Translations under genes and position numbers: made by a program
Shown here: positions 32,142 through 45,000 of the stretch, piece by piece
Position numbering within the stretch: position 1 is the stretch's first letter
Layout: every line of letters starts with the position of its first letter
Notes under the pieces: generated by a model
Seen by the model: the letters and a program-made list of their open reading frames with translations, nothing else
What the model was told of the DNA's origin: nothing
Database searches by the model: none
Assembly (NCBI GenBank): GCA_013400155.1
Contig: VXBM01000279.1
Location: 800,319-864,318, forward strand
Length of the DNA: 64,000 bases
Direction of reading: 5' to 3'
Origin: Helopsaltes ochotensis
Taxonomy: Eukaryota > Chordata > Aves > Passeriformes > Locustellidae

Positions 32142-35100
32142 GTAAGCTTATGTATATAATTAACACAGGAAAATGTGGCATCAGTTTTCTGTTTCATTCA
32201 TGTCTTTCCAGCTGAAAAATATGGGGCATCTTTACGAGAGGCATTCACAAAAGGGTGAGTTGAAACAGGTGCCAATAGAAGACTCTTAGTGTAAGAATTT
32301 TTTATCTTAGGTCTAATCTGACATTAATTTCAGTTGCAAATGTTCCTACATACGTCTCACAGTTTTGTCACAGTACTATTATGACACTTTCTACAATGTT
32401 TGGTCAAGTTGTTATAGTTTATATTGAAGTGAGTTTGGGCTATTTCTGCAAAATATGAAGTATGTGTCACATTTTCCTGTTTACCTGCACATTTATACTT
32501 CTTGCCTAACATCTTGCTTGCTTAGTGGGAATTCTGTGTAGTTTCCAATAGTGAAAGGACACACTTGGACACTTGAGTTTAGTCAGCTAATCCTTAATGC
32601 TAATCACGATGAATTTTTTGACCTTTTATCGTTTTCCCAGGCAAGAAGGTAAATGTATTGGAAGCTCAAGTTTTAAAGCCTTTTATCAGTTGAAAAAGCT
32701 GTTAGAAGTCATGTTAGTTTATTAGGCCCTCCTTTCTACAATGAGCAAAAAAAGGACAAAAACACAATACAGTTCTCCTTCACGTATTCAATAGAAAGAT
32801 CAGGATGAACACTGAATAAATCTCTCTTGCACCCATTATGGGCTAATTGTCATTTGGGGGTATAAAGCTGCAGATTTCCTGTGCTTGTCACACTGTTGTT
32901 ATGAGACTCAAGCTTCAGGTTTTTTCTAACTTTATGGTTTTGTTAATGGTAGATTCAGATTAAAGAAAAAGATTTTGTTAATGGTTAAATGGTTATATCA
33001 ATGGGGGAGATTTATAAAGAAATGAAGTTTAAAAACTACTGGTTTAAGCCTTCATTAGGAGACCTCTGATTTTTTACTGACCAGCCTCTGTATTCAGCTA
33101 GAAGAGCAGCGGTGTTATTGGAGCATCTCAAGAAGGAAAATTGTTTTAGTAAACTCTGAGCTTTTAATATGCACTTTGATCAATGTTGATGTAGGGGGAG
33201 ACAAGGTAAAAGATATACATTTTATATGTTTTAAAGACATGAGAGTGGTCATGATTCTTATTTCCCCAGATCAGTATTTTATACAATGGTGGTTGTGTCC
33301 TGTGGACAAGACACTTCTATGTTCTGTGCATGCAGGCATTCCCTTACTATTGAACAAAATTCTTTACCCAAGGAAGCTACTCATTATAAATTTCAACCTG
33401 CAACTTCAGCAGACTTGAGCAGAGCCATGAAGTGCCAGGAATATATGAAAAATGAGACACTGATTGATCCAAATTTGATGTTATCTAGAGAGGAGAGTGT
33501 TTTTCACATAATCCTGATAATTTGTCATATTAAAAAGATCCATTTTATTGCTGTGCCTGAATTTCCTAAAAGCTGAAGCTAAAAGTTGAGTATCCCTTCT
33601 GAGATCCAGAAGAGAAAAGATTAAAGTATCAGTTGAGAGGATATGATTTGCATCTATTGAATGCTATTCCATGAAGCATGAGCATTATCAAGGAATTGGA
33701 CTCTTCCTGAGCTAGTCTGATCACAGATGCATATTTGCAGCTGAAAGACATAAACTAAAGCCTTAGTTTATTTAATCTACCTACAAGTGTCTCTTTTCTT
33801 GACATCTGGATAGTAGTGGGGGTGCCTATGTGTGGCTGAGGAAAGGGTGAGCTAATATCCAGCTGTTGACATGGAGATGCTCAGTTAAGAGACTGCCTGT
33901 GGTGGGGTATTGGGGTGAGAATTTTTCTCATCTGCTGGCAGAATTGCTGGGTCTCATCGCTGCACACATAACTCTCCTGAGAGCTTGTCCTGAACTCCAG
34001 CTATGTGCAATACTGCATAGAGCAGCAATGTTGAATGCCGTGGAGAATATGAGGATAAGAGCAGGATGACCTGTCCTCTGCGTGCCGACAGGAAGTTTAT
34101 CCATCTTCTCTGTCAAAGTTGTTCCAGTTGCCCTTCCTGACCTTGTACAGATAGTGCTAGAACTACAATGTTTGTTTTGGTCATGTGTGTTTAGACAGTA
34201 TTTTCTGGCTACTTTTCCTCTGAGCTTCTCAGCATGTAAATTTACAGATTTTTTCAGGATGTCAACCACAGTAGGACTAAGTTTGGGCTGCCTCCAGAAA
34301 ATTTCTTCAGATTTGGTCAGATTATTGTGTGTTTGAAAAAGAAATTAGTATTTTTTGTCCATAAATGTGCAAACCAGGAGAAGATATGGATCATGTTCAG
34401 AAGTGCTAGATGAGCACTCACCTGGATATTCATGTCTTAGCATTAATGCTTTTAAAATTATTTTCACACAGAAACCAAAATAGCAATGGAGGTGAGGTTG
34501 CTTGTGAGGGACAGCTGGGGAAAAGCACCAAAAATAAGAAACATTGCACAAATGTCTGTTTTTTCATTGTACCTTTATTACAGCATTCAGTTGTGTTTGT
34601 TTTGTGGCTTTGCTGCTTAGTGACACTGAAAATGAGTATAACATGTATGCTCCAGCTTGGGTTTGAAAGCACAGGAGAGGACAGGGAACTGTACTGAACT
34701 GTGAGCTAAGGGGCTGTTGATGAGTGCCCACATCACATAAATGTTCTAGAAGGCTTGGAAAAACGCACATTATTTTTGTGAGAGCAGTTTGCAGTAGGGA
34801 GAATGCCTGTGTTTTTGGTGATTTCACTGGTCCCTTGATACACAGCAACATTAAACATGCACACTCAAACTACCAATTGCATATTTTCAGCACTTCCATC
34901 ACAGGATCGAAGGTAGAAACACTGAGGCAGCAGAACAGATGGTTTGGATTTGTGGGGTTTTACTATTCTGTGTGCTACCATCACATTTTGCATTCATTAT
35001 TAATCAGTGTGAATTTAAAAGTCTTGGGAGCAGGGATTGCCTCTTCTCTTTTAAGTGTGTACGGATTGTGCCTGCTTCTTCATGCTACCTTAATCCAGAA

Positions 35101-36093
35101 TCAGTGTTCAACATGATTTATCCCGTAGAAGTAATTACATCTTTTTAGAGGGGACTGAGTCATGGGAGGAAAAAATTATCTTGGCAGGTTTGCACCACGT
35201 TTCTACATTAGTGACCAGCTGCAAAGTTGATTCTGTTCCTTCATCAAATATTTAACTGTTTTGTAAAAAATTTATTCAGGGAAAGAAGCAATTGAATAAT
35301 TCCTTCCATTGTCGGAGGCAGGGCTGTGTGTTGCATTTTTGGGAAACATACACATTGTGCAATGGTTGTTTGCAAAGGACTGGAGTGTGTCAGGTGCTCT
35401 TGTCTGAGTATGCCAAATGCTTTACAGGTTCCTGGTCTTCAATGCTTGTGAGAGAATAAAAGAGGACATTTCTCCATGCTGTTTTGTGTCAGACCTGGAG
35501 ACTTGTTTGACTGATGATGCCTTTCGTTAAACTTTAGGGAAAAAATTTAGTCATCTAAACAAAAGAAAGCCTCCTGAAGTGCCTTGAGTATCTATCAAGA
35601 GCCTTTTGCTCTCCTGTGCTAAGGCAATGGAGACATGCAATGAATTGTGCATAGTTGTTTCTGAGACCATGAAAGCTCTGATGACTACAGCAGTATTCTT
35701 TGACTTGTTTTCTCTAATAAAAGCAAAAGATACTGCATTCTGATTCTGAAGGGTTACTGAATTGAGCAAGTACCTTCCTTTTTTATTTATGCTCTAGGTT
35801 GTGCATTAAAATTCTCAGTAAACTGTGCAAGTGACTGCAATTAAAATAACACAAGAATCTGGGGAGGGAAAAAATGCTCTAAAGCAAGATGAGTACTTGG
35901 AAAAAATGTAGCACTGTATGCCTAATGGCTGAAGAGGGTTTTAGTCAATCCAACTTTTTTTAATGAAATAACCTTCCATTCCTGTAAAAAAGAGAACTCT
36001 GTGCAGAGAAAGTTTCTTTCTGATTGTGATGTGACATTCACATGGTATCTGTTACAAATGCTTATGTAACCTTCCACATCATTTTTCTTCCAG
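32142..36093 (+). other. EPB41L2: Intron in the EPB41L2 3' UTR
   Basis: About 3.95 kb from GTAAGC to TTTTTCTTCCAG. AATAAA hexamers inside (for example 32,815-32,820) could end a transcript that fails to splice. Overlapping open frames around 33.9-35.1 kb on both strands show no recognisable protein and are taken as chance. Confidence 0.7.
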
Positions 36094-36570
36094 AAATAAA
36101 AATGTCACTGACCACGAAGAGCTGTAGTCATTCCAAGTCATCATGACTCCACTGAATCCACCAGGCCTAGCAACGATGACCGGATGTTCACGACCTAAAT
36201 GCCAATACCAAACTCCATTTTAACGTCTATATTCCCTTACAGTCCTTCTTGTTTATTTTTATAACCACTTCTTAACAATCTTAGAGGTTTTTTGGTTTTT
36301 TTAAATGAAGTTCTAGAGGGTATGATCTTCTTTTGCACAAATACTTGTATTTTTGAAACTGCTTCTTAATTATATGAAAGTGAACAAAAGAAGTCTGGAA
36401 ATCATTGTTCACTGGAGGAGGTAATTGTGCAGGAAAGAGGATCTTTACTAATTTAGATATAGGGTTTTTTCAGATATTTCAAGTGAAATCTCTTACTGGA
36501 GTAATTTACAGATTTCTTTTCAGATTATTCAGGTAAATATATGATATCACATAATGAAGTTTTTTATAAA

Positions 36571-36576
36571 AATAAA
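36571..36576 (+). terminator. EPB41L2: Proximal polyadenylation signal of EPB41L2
   Basis: AATAAA in TTATAAAAATAAAACATTTG, about 480 nt into the 3' UTR exon. A T-rich element (ATATTTCTTTGG) follows. Confidence 0.45.
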
Positions 36577-37149
36577 ACATTTGCTAAAATTTGAAAAACT
36601 ATATTTCTTTGGATAAATTTTATACTGGTATCTCTGTAACTCTTTCTTTTCCAAGGTTCTCCTCTCTGTGGAGCAGGGATGGTGTGGCAGTCTGTAGAGG
36701 AGAAGGAGTTACAGACAGATTTCTTCTGACTGAGCACTGTGTTCTTTTTGCACTTTGGTGCCAATGCTCAACTTTTTGCAAACTTTTTGCTGTCTGCAGC
36801 ATTCCAGATAAAGAAAGAAGGAAGAACAAAATATCTTTCTCTTTTTCCAACAAGAGATGATCTAGGCAGCTTAAAACCGTAGTGCTTTTTTTTCTTACTG
36901 TGTCCCAGTTTCAATACTTCCATTATTTGGATACATGTGTAGAATGCTCGCTTGCTATTAAACCTCACTGTGTCTCCATGTTAGAACTGACATTTCTGTT
37001 ACAGAGAAGGTATATGTTTCACATGCTTCCTCTAATGGTTAATGCAGGTTTTTAGGCTACTGAATAAAAGGTGTAAGATGGACTCCACTCATAAAGTAAG
37101 GAGAGTACCATCGGTTGAGACTGCCATGGAAAAAACCTGATAATTATAT

Positions 37150-37233
37150 TGGGGTTTATTTTTAATTTGTTCTTGCAGGGGGGTTGTTTGTTTGGTTTTT
37201 TGGTTTTTTGGTTTTTTTGGTTTTTTGGGTTTT

Positions 37234-37309
<76 letters not shown>
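37150..37309 (+). repeat. G/T low-complexity stretch ending in a T75 homopolymer
   Basis: GGTTTTTTGG-type units at 37,180-37,234 lead into 75 uninterrupted T at 37,235-37,309. The homopolymer length is probably uncertain in any assembly. In the transcript it would be a long U tract shortly before the distal polyadenylation signal. Confidence 0.95.
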
Positions 37310-37316
<7 letters not shown>

Positions 37317-37405
37317 ACTCTGTGTATAGTTAAAATGCCAAATTAGATTTATAGTAGCTTGAAGTTGTATTAAGTGATATTTTGCTTTCTGTAATTCTGT
37401 TATAA

Positions 37406-37411
37406 AATAAA
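37406..37411 (+). terminator. EPB41L2: Distal polyadenylation signal of EPB41L2
   Basis: AATAAA in TTATAAAATAAAGTTGTTTA, followed by the GT/T-rich TTGTTTATTCTCTGTATG. Best candidate for the main 3' end, with cleavage near 37,425-37,435. Confidence 0.65.
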
Positions 37412-37430
37412 GTTGTTTATTCTCTGTATG

Positions 37431-40400
37431 ACTTTTGGCACTCAGACATAAGCTTGGAGGATATTTGAAGTGAGCAGATTACTTCTGAGAACTGCAATTC
37501 TAGAAGTCACAAAACCTTAAAAAACAGGGATTAGTGCAAGTGGTCTGCAGGGCTGCCAGAAGGGTGGCACAATTGCCTGGTATTTAAGGACCAGTGTTTT
37601 TTAAACATCTTCCAATAAACGTCCTGATTTCTGTAGTTTAGAGTAGAAATCTTCAGCTGCCAAAACAGAGGAGATTTGAACATCACAGCAGAATTTGAAA
37701 TGCCCCTCAGTCTGCAAGTGGTTCTACTGAGTTCATTGAGATAGGATCCACTGTGGTTTCCAGATAACAAAACAAATCATAAAACTTCTCACTACGTTCT
37801 TCTTCACTTCTGAGCAATGTATTTTTGGTGCTATTCTCAGTTTAGACGGCTGCCATCTGTCAGCACACTTGTGCAACAGAAGCTCTCGTTAGCTTTGGCT
37901 CTGCATGGTTTGGATAACATATTGACAACGGTAACAGAGATGGTAATTTCCATACATATGTAGTCATTCTCAACTGCATCCACAGTAACTGGAGAATTAG
38001 CAGATAACAGTCTTACCTGCTTTTCTTCAAAATCAGAGGTATTCTGCTTTTCAAAAAGAGGAAGAGAACCCCATCCGGCCTGATAACGTAACACTGTATG
38101 AGAGGGAGGTTGTCAAAGAAGTGGCAAGTTTGGGGTATGTAAATGTAGGTCAGAATGAACACACATGCATTTAGAAGGATGTCTTAGTGGACTTTTCCTA
38201 CAAAAATGTAAGAAAAAGCTATATAAAAAAACTTTAAGGTATTTTTTATATGGTGTAGTATTAGTTGCAGATCTTGTTTGGTGGGAGGAAAGCATAACTT
38301 GAATTAATTGATTTTGGATTGGTCTAATTAGTTAGGCACTAGATCAATATTAGTTTAATTGCAACTGTATTTAATCCTGAAAACTGCAAATACAATATTC
38401 TTGAAACAATATTATTTTCACTGAGATATGTCTTTCTTCAAATACTAATAGAACCTTTTGTCAGTGAAAAATTAATAGTGTTTTTAGGTCAGCATAGCTT
38501 GTGCATAGCTGTCACTTGCATTGATTAAATATGTGCTAATTAAACAGCCATTGTCATGCAGAAAAACATAATCCTTAATTGTGATCAGTCCTAAAAATAG
38601 TCAAGGTTTACAGATTCAGGTTGTATGTAATTATTCAAATATTCTGGAATAATGTGCTATTCTGAAGTCTCATTGTTACCTTTTTATATATGTCATATCT
38701 ACAGCAAAAACTACAACATGTGAAAAAAGAAATTGTTCTCAAGACACTTCACAAGCCAGCTATATAATACATGGGCAATTTCAAATACAATTACAGTAAT
38801 TAATTCTGCTTAAATACTTACAAAAGTGAATCATTTGGGCCTTGTAAAAAAACACAATACATCTTCCTTTTTAATACTGATAACCTCAGGGTTCATAATA
38901 AGTGTTGGACTTGTTCTACAGATTTATTTCCTAAATAAAGCTTTTGTAAAGGGCAAGCATGCAGCTCCAAAGAAAAACTTTAAACAAAAGATTTATCGCT
39001 CAAAGCAATGAGCAACCATAGTACAAAGTGTTTCTTGAAGCATTCTATTTGACAGTCAAGCTGAATAGCAACTTTTAATTGGGCCACAGAAGACATCAAA
39101 CAGATGGAATAAAATACTGACTACACCTCTGGAAGGTTTGAAACTTCTGATTTTCAGGCTGCTTTTCAGGCTGCTCAGTTGTTTGGGGCTTTCATACTGC
39201 ATTTTAAAAAAAGAGTAGTAATATTAATACAAATTACAAGCATTACAAATCCTGTGGTAATTCCTGGAGTGTTAAAATATTCGCTTTGGTTTGAGGCAAA
39301 TCCTGTAAGAGCTTTTGGAGCTAAGACTATATGAATGTCTGCTGGACCAGGCTAAGTGACTAACTCTTCCAGATCTCTTTGAGGCTAGTGGTACTTGCCT
39401 TGGGGTGTGTGTAACTGTGAATACTATATTAGAAAGTAGTACTTTCCCAAATATTCTTCCACCCTTGAGAGAGTTTCAAAAGCTTACTGGTCTATCAGTC
39501 TTTATCGGTGTTTCTTTGCCCCTGGATTTTTGGCTAACTGCTTTTTAAAAATTTCCTCTGGCAGGCATTTTTACCCTTCTGTATGTCTTAAGGAAAAAAG
39601 AACCAAAAGCACTCTTTGTGTCTTTTGAACCTGACCCTGCTCTAGCAAATTTGGACAGCATCACTGCAGACATTGGAATAGACAGATATCAATCCCTCTC
39701 TTCAGTCATTCCCCAGCCAAAAGGGGTTTCACAATCCTTTATCACTGTATCACCATCTCTCTGAGTACCTTTCCAACTTAAATGTTGGAAATGAGACTTT
39801 AAATTCTATTCTGTGAAGCAAAAGGGAAACACTCACAGGCAGGAATGTTTTAAATATCCTTAATGGTTGCAGGTGGAGTCCTAACTTCACATTATTGCTA
39901 GAGACAGGAAGAGGAAGGACTCTTCAGTGACAGCAGTAATTGAAGATAAGTTATTTCCTTGTAATTACTCTCTTCATATATATTTAGATAATGCTTGTAC
40001 AATTTGTCTAGACAACGATGTTGTTCTATGGTGTTATTTAAATACATATTTTCCTTTTTGAAGGAATTATATGGGATACGATGGTGCTTCATGCTGGTAA
40101 CATGAAAACATATTTCTTGACACTATTCAGTAATGGAACTGAAAACAACAAGGCCTGAGAATTTTCATTGCATGTTACTAAGTCGTGAATGTCAGATCCT
40201 CCTACATGTTAGCAGCTGCAGCTCAATAAGCAGTTCTCTCAAAGGCACAAAATGTATATATATAGTATTATTTTTGGTATCCATACCATCATTTTACAGT
40301 GAAGTGCTGTAAAAGAGTGTTACCACTTCTTGACATTTCAAATCTCCCCATTCTCAGACACACTGTGGAATTAACAAAATCAATTTTCATTCTGTATTTT

Positions 40401-41813
40401 TAAATGTGGTTCTGGCCAATCTTTTCTTGGGCAGTGTGTGAGAGTGTGTGTTTGGGATTCTGTATGTTAGAATTCCTTTAGCATCTGATCAATGTCCCAG
40501 ATGACTGCTTTAAAAAGCAGCATCCCTCTTAAATGTAGAAAGTAAATTCTTTGCAGCAGCTGTCTCAACTTCCCTACAAAAGATTGTGGTTGCAATTGAA
40601 AACAATTGTCTCTTCACCTGTGCAATGTATTCTATGTTATTTGCACAGATGTAAACCAGTGTGATGAATTATGTATTTTTAAGTTTGGGTAGTATTAAAA
40701 TGGGAGAGAATGTAAGGGTACTTGCTGTTTAAATTCTTTTTTTCTCCACAGACTGATAAATTACAGTGTTTTTTTAAACCTGTGGTCATGGCCTCATTAG
40801 TATTTCTATATCTATTATAAAATGATTCCAAGGAGTTCTTAAAAGTCTGTGAGAACTGAAACTGTGCAAATCACACAATCTCAGACAAGGCATTATCCAC
40901 TCTCTTCTTGCAGGATGGGTAATGACAAACAGCTTTAATGGAAGATAATTGCAGAGAGTACTCATTAGCAGACAGGGACAGTAAACACTGAGGACAGTTA
41001 ATGATAGTCTCTTCTCATTCCTTGCCAGTTTGGGTTTAAACTTGAGAGTCAGAATCTGAAAAGCTAGTAGTACTTGCAAACAGTTTGAGTTGCATTTTTG
41101 CAGGCCATCTGCCACAGGCAATCTAGGATGCACTAAAAACTGCATCTACAGCTGCAGGGGAGCAGGGAGGAAGATTTATTTTTTTAAAATGTGTGTCAAT
41201 TGACACACAAAAAAGATAACTCCATGCTTATGCAAATTTTTATTTGAAGAAGTCATCCATTTCTCCCTAAAGGAGAATAATAGCTGTTTCACAGAATACT
41301 GACTGAATATTTCCACGGTTTCAAAATTTGGCATTTTCGGTTAGCAGAGAGAAATCCTTTTGTTTCCTCTACTGTTAAATTTTGCTTTCATGTTCTGTGG
41401 AAAGGATACTTTTACAAAATCCACAATCTTTCCCAAAGTGTACAAGCTAATAAATGTCAGTTCCCCTTCAAAACCCTTTTCAGTTTCCCAGATGTCAGTG
41501 CTCGGTATCAACTTGTTATCTGTGCATCTCGATTTCACAAGGCTGCCTGCCTTGTATGTGCCAGCTCAGCTCTCTCAGGAGCTCATTATGTCACTTTCTC
41601 CTTGGTAGGCCAGGAAGGGGCTGGTGTTCCTCCTCCCAAATCCTGTGTCAGGCAAGGGAGCCAACGCAGTTCATTGCAGGAGGCCCCTGGTCTCTGCCGA
41701 GCTGCACAAAAGGCTGCTTGGTGCTTGCAGGAACTCTTTGGATGTCAGCAGCTGTTTTAGTAGGACGGCACAGCACTGGCTTCTCCTCCCCAGTTTTGTT
41801 ATCCTGTGTGGTA
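37431..41813. other. Intergenic interval between convergent EPB41L2 and SMLR1
   Basis: About 4.4 kb of AT-rich DNA. It holds a 12-bp tandem duplication (TTTTCAGGCTGC twice, 39,151-39,174) and a 20-bp perfect palindrome (41,190-41,209). No gene, RNA gene or repeat family recognised. Confidence 0.75.
41190..41209. repeat. 20-bp perfect palindrome
   Basis: TGTGTGTCAATTGACACACA equals its own reverse complement. It lies about 0.6 kb beyond the 3' end of SMLR1. It could be a dimeric transcription-factor site or chance. Confidence 0.85.
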
Positions 41814-41836
41814 TTTATTTGCAGCTGGTATTTATT
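41814..41836 (-). terminator. SMLR1: SMLR1 polyadenylation signals (two)
   Basis: On the minus strand AATAAA occurs at 41,836-41,831 and 41,819-41,814, 37 and 54 nt past the SMLR1 stop. Both lie in near-identical GTAAATAAATACC-like surroundings. The downstream element is not clearly GT-rich, so usage is uncertain. Confidence 0.45.
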
Positions 41837-41872
41837 TACAGTGGTATTTATCGTTAAACCTGCAGCGCTGGT

Positions 41873-42027
41873 TTAAGCTTGCTTCCTGAGATGTGAAGCT
41901 CCCTTAAATATCCTTGAGTTCTTGTATCTGTTCTCTTTTTGTCTGGATCTCCTGGGTTTCTTCCGCTGGCCACGGTGATTGAGGGAGGCATTCCTGGAGT
42001 CTTCTGCCATGACCATTTCCTCCTCAA
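41873..42027 (-). CDS. SMLR1: SMLR1 exon 2 (C-terminal tail)
   Basis: The first two bases complete a Val codon (G/TT) from exon 1, then EEEMVMAEDSRNASLN, HRGQRKKPRRSRQKENRYK, NSRIFKGASHLRKQA and TAA at 41,875-41,873. Acceptor GATTATTTTTCAG is strong. The junction reads RIKLRE-VEEE, close to RIKLIEVNEE at the same place in human SMLR1 as I recall it, which supports the exon pairing. Beyond that the tail is unlike human: about 50 residues, strongly basic (RKKPRRSRQK), where the human tail is shorter and not basic. It presumably faces the cytosol. Confidence 0.78.
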
Positions 42028-45000
42028 CTGAAAAATAATCCAAACAACACGAAAATTCCATAAGAATATGCTGATTTCTTATCATGAGTTTTATAAAGGA
42101 AAAGAGCTGGCATATATTGATAAGAGCTAATCTTACTAAGGTGAAGGTGTCTAAAGAGCACACTGGTATTTGTTGGCCCATGATCCTAGAGGGAAATCTT
42201 CTGAGTGTGAGTCTGGGGCTGTTAGTATGCCCAGTGAAGCGCTAACACGAACTGTTGACATCAGCAGAAGTGCTCTGTTTTCATTTGCCTCCAGAGCTTT
42301 CAATCAGAATAAAATCCTTAAACAACAGCAAAGAGCATAGTTAAGTTTGTACTGGCAATTGTGGTTCTGCTTTACAGGACTGTGGCTGTGCTGTGAGAAC
42401 TCGAGCTTGCCTGATCCTCCCAATGCTCCCTGTGGTACAGACAGACCACGAAAAGGTCTTGGAGATTATTTAAAGAAGGATGAAGAAACAGAGAAAATAA
42501 AAATAAAATTAAAAAAAAATTTTAAACCCCCACATAAAATACTTGTCATTGCTAATTGTTTCAGAGAAATGTGTGCTGTTTTGATAGATGATTTAGTTTT
42601 ATTTATAAGGTACTTCTATATTGATATATTTATGCAGAGCCTCTCTCTTGGTGCACAGAGAAAAACACTTATCTAACAATGAAGCAAGGCAGCCTTGATT
42701 TTAGTAATGAAAAGCTCTCTCCTTTTTTTTTTTCTTTCTTTTGGTTTTTTTTTTTTTCAAAAAACTAGATCTAGGGAAACAGGCAGCTGAAACCTGTAGA
42801 ATTTCTGTTGTTCTGTAGGAGAGATAGCACTTGAAGGAGTCTGTTCTCAGGCTTATCTGTGGCTGTTTCTCTCACCTGATGGTTTTATGCTGAAGCTGGC
42901 TCCACTTGCTTTTACAGGGAGAGCTGCTCAGGATGTTCTGTGTAAGTTGGCTGGAGGCCAAAACAGTAGGTTGGTCTCTGACAGTCTCAGCTCAAGAAAA
43001 AGAAGATCTTGGAGACAGAGTTGGGAATGCAATGCCCGAAGTATTGAATAGACAGGAATTCATCTCATGTCCTCTTGAGAATCCCAGCCAGAACACCTGT
43101 GATCTGCAAACTGATTGTCTCCTTTCCTGAGGCATTAAAAAGCCAGATGATTCCTTCTCAGTTGTGAAAGAGAGAACCACACCACAGCAGCAATATTCCT
43201 TTGGCAAATTAGTCTGCCAACTACCTCATTCACCTCTCTCTTACACCCTCGATTACTAATCTCAGAAAATTTACAAAACCATTTCTTGCTCAAACTCATT
43301 ACTAATCCAAAGCTAAAATTTCTGTGCTTTAAGAGAAGCAGAATTTAACATCTGGTGCTATAGATTATTCACAGACCTGCAGAAAGTACCTAAGGAGGAT
43401 ATGAGTGCTATGAAAAAAGGCAGGACGGTGTTTCAGCAGTTGATCATGCATCATGAATGCAAACGTCTGTGGGTTTTTTTCAGATGGGTTTATCTGGCTG
43501 AATGAAAATATTGTCCGAGCCCCAGCAAAATACCTGAACGGATGGGATCAGTAGCCCACCTGCTTTTCCTGGCTTGCTTTATCCTAGCTGGAATAGAAAA
43601 GTGAGAGCACCACCAGGTAACAGGCAGTTCAGTAGCAGCTCAGTATTATTTCATAATAACTAATGTCTGATTTACATATATGAGCACAGAGCTGATAATT
43701 TACTGAAATGGAAAATCCCTGCTTTTATCTGAAGTCAATTGCAATAACGTCACTAGCTTTCATTTCAACCACTTCCAAGAAAGTACTCAGTACTTAGCCT
43801 TCCTATTTCCTCACAGATACTGAATTGCACAATCTTTTGGCATTGCACTGTTTTTTGTTGTTGTTTTATTAGCGTGTGAAAAACCATCAGCACCTTGCTC
43901 TAAGAATAATCTATAACCCAAGGCAGGGCTGGGTTAGTCATGAGGAGCAGGCTTCCCTTGCAGATTAATTCAGCATCTGAAAGCATATCTTGAACAGGAA
44001 ATGTTCGAGTTTTAGCAGCCTGAAGGTAACTTGAAGCGTGTGCTTCACAATTAAGCAAGGCGAGAATTTAAGCGTTTGCAAACAAACGCCTTTCCTCTGT
44101 TAAAGCCTCTAAATGCCTGGAGATGTTACACAAAACAGGAAGTTAGTTTATTTTACATTTCTGGATGCATATGTTAAGTGCTTATTATGTGAAGTGGCCA
44201 AATTTTCAGGATAGAGCAAAACCTGAGTGCACAGATTACCGTGTTTGGCCTGGCATCTGAGATTTCTTTCCTGGCCTTGCACTGGTGGCTAAATCCTTCT
44301 CCTGCTGGGCTGATGCACCCTAGGCCAGCTCGGTGTGAGGCCTCAGCTGATCTGCAGAGACAGGACTGGCCTGTCTGCCCCAGCCCAGTCTCTGCTAGAG
44401 CCGAAATCTGTGGCGGGATATTTGTGAAACATTGTCCCAGGCAGGGTTCTCACCAAATTATATCAAGAGGTATCCAGTTTATGGAGAAAACCTGGACTGT
44501 CCTTTTAGCTCTCCTGACGCTCCATATGGAGAAAACGTTCAAAAGACAGATAATCTGAGGAACAAGCTTAGCCCAATGTCCATGAGAGTGTGCTTTCAAA
44601 GAGCTGAAGGAAGTAATGGTTGAGGCCTCTGTTCCGGATGTGCCCCAAGGCTGGCTTTGGCAGCTGGAACCCTAAAAGAACAGCATGTGTGAATCTGCTG
44701 CTGCAGCTGGGACCCAAATCTGGAGGGCATGAAGATCATCCTTCCATCAAGACTGGATGGTCTGAGGTACAGGATTTTCTTGTCTGAAAGAAACTCCCCG
44801 TCTGCTACAAGTGTAGCCCACTTGGGCTCTGTGAGCAGCCTTGATTCTCAGTACACAGACGTGTTACAATCACAGCAAATTTGCATTGGGGTGGGCGTTT
44901 GTTTTGGTTTTACTCAGAAGATAAATTTCTGAAGTGAGTTTAAGCTGATTTTAAAATAGAAAAGGCAACATGGCAAATGTGCATTTAGGTGCAAAGTAAA

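Larger units (their letters stand above)
1..37430 (+). other. EPB41L2: EPB41L2 locus (protein 4.1G), 3' part
   Basis: Gene-level entry. Protein 4.1G links membrane proteins to the spectrin-actin skeleton: an N-terminal FERM domain, a spectrin-actin-binding (SAB) region and a 4.1 C-terminal domain (CTD). The window starts inside an intron within the FERM-coding part, so the headpiece, F1 lobe and start codon are missing. Thirteen exons with AG/GT borders and matching phases join into 697 codons without a stop, about the length expected for the same part of the roughly 1005-aa human protein. I chose 4.1G over 4.1R, 4.1B and 4.1N because of diagnostic stretches such as HAKDSEGVDI, KRVSRSLDGAP, EWEKRRITPLSLQTQG and VDIDVAPQLICCSE. 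Downstream on the opposite strand lies SMLR1, the neighbour I recall from mammals. Confidence 0.95.
36094..37430 (+). other. EPB41L2: EPB41L2 terminal 3' UTR exon
   Basis: Begins after a strong acceptor (CATCATTTTTCTTCCAG) and reads GAGCTGTAGTCATTCC .. CACTGAATCCACCAGGCC, non-coding. Two AATAAA signals (36,571 and 37,406) suggest short and long ends. It contains a G/T-rich stretch and a T75 run at 37,235-37,309. The assignment is inferred from splice sites and position; transcript data would settle it. Confidence 0.7.

Noticed and set aside
34724..35116. 130-codon open frame in the 3' UTR intron
   Set aside because: No family resemblance; overlapping open frames in other phases and on the other strand suggest local low stop density only.
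37149..37346. Open frame with poly-Phe
   Set aside because: Translation of the T75 homopolymer; compositional artefact.
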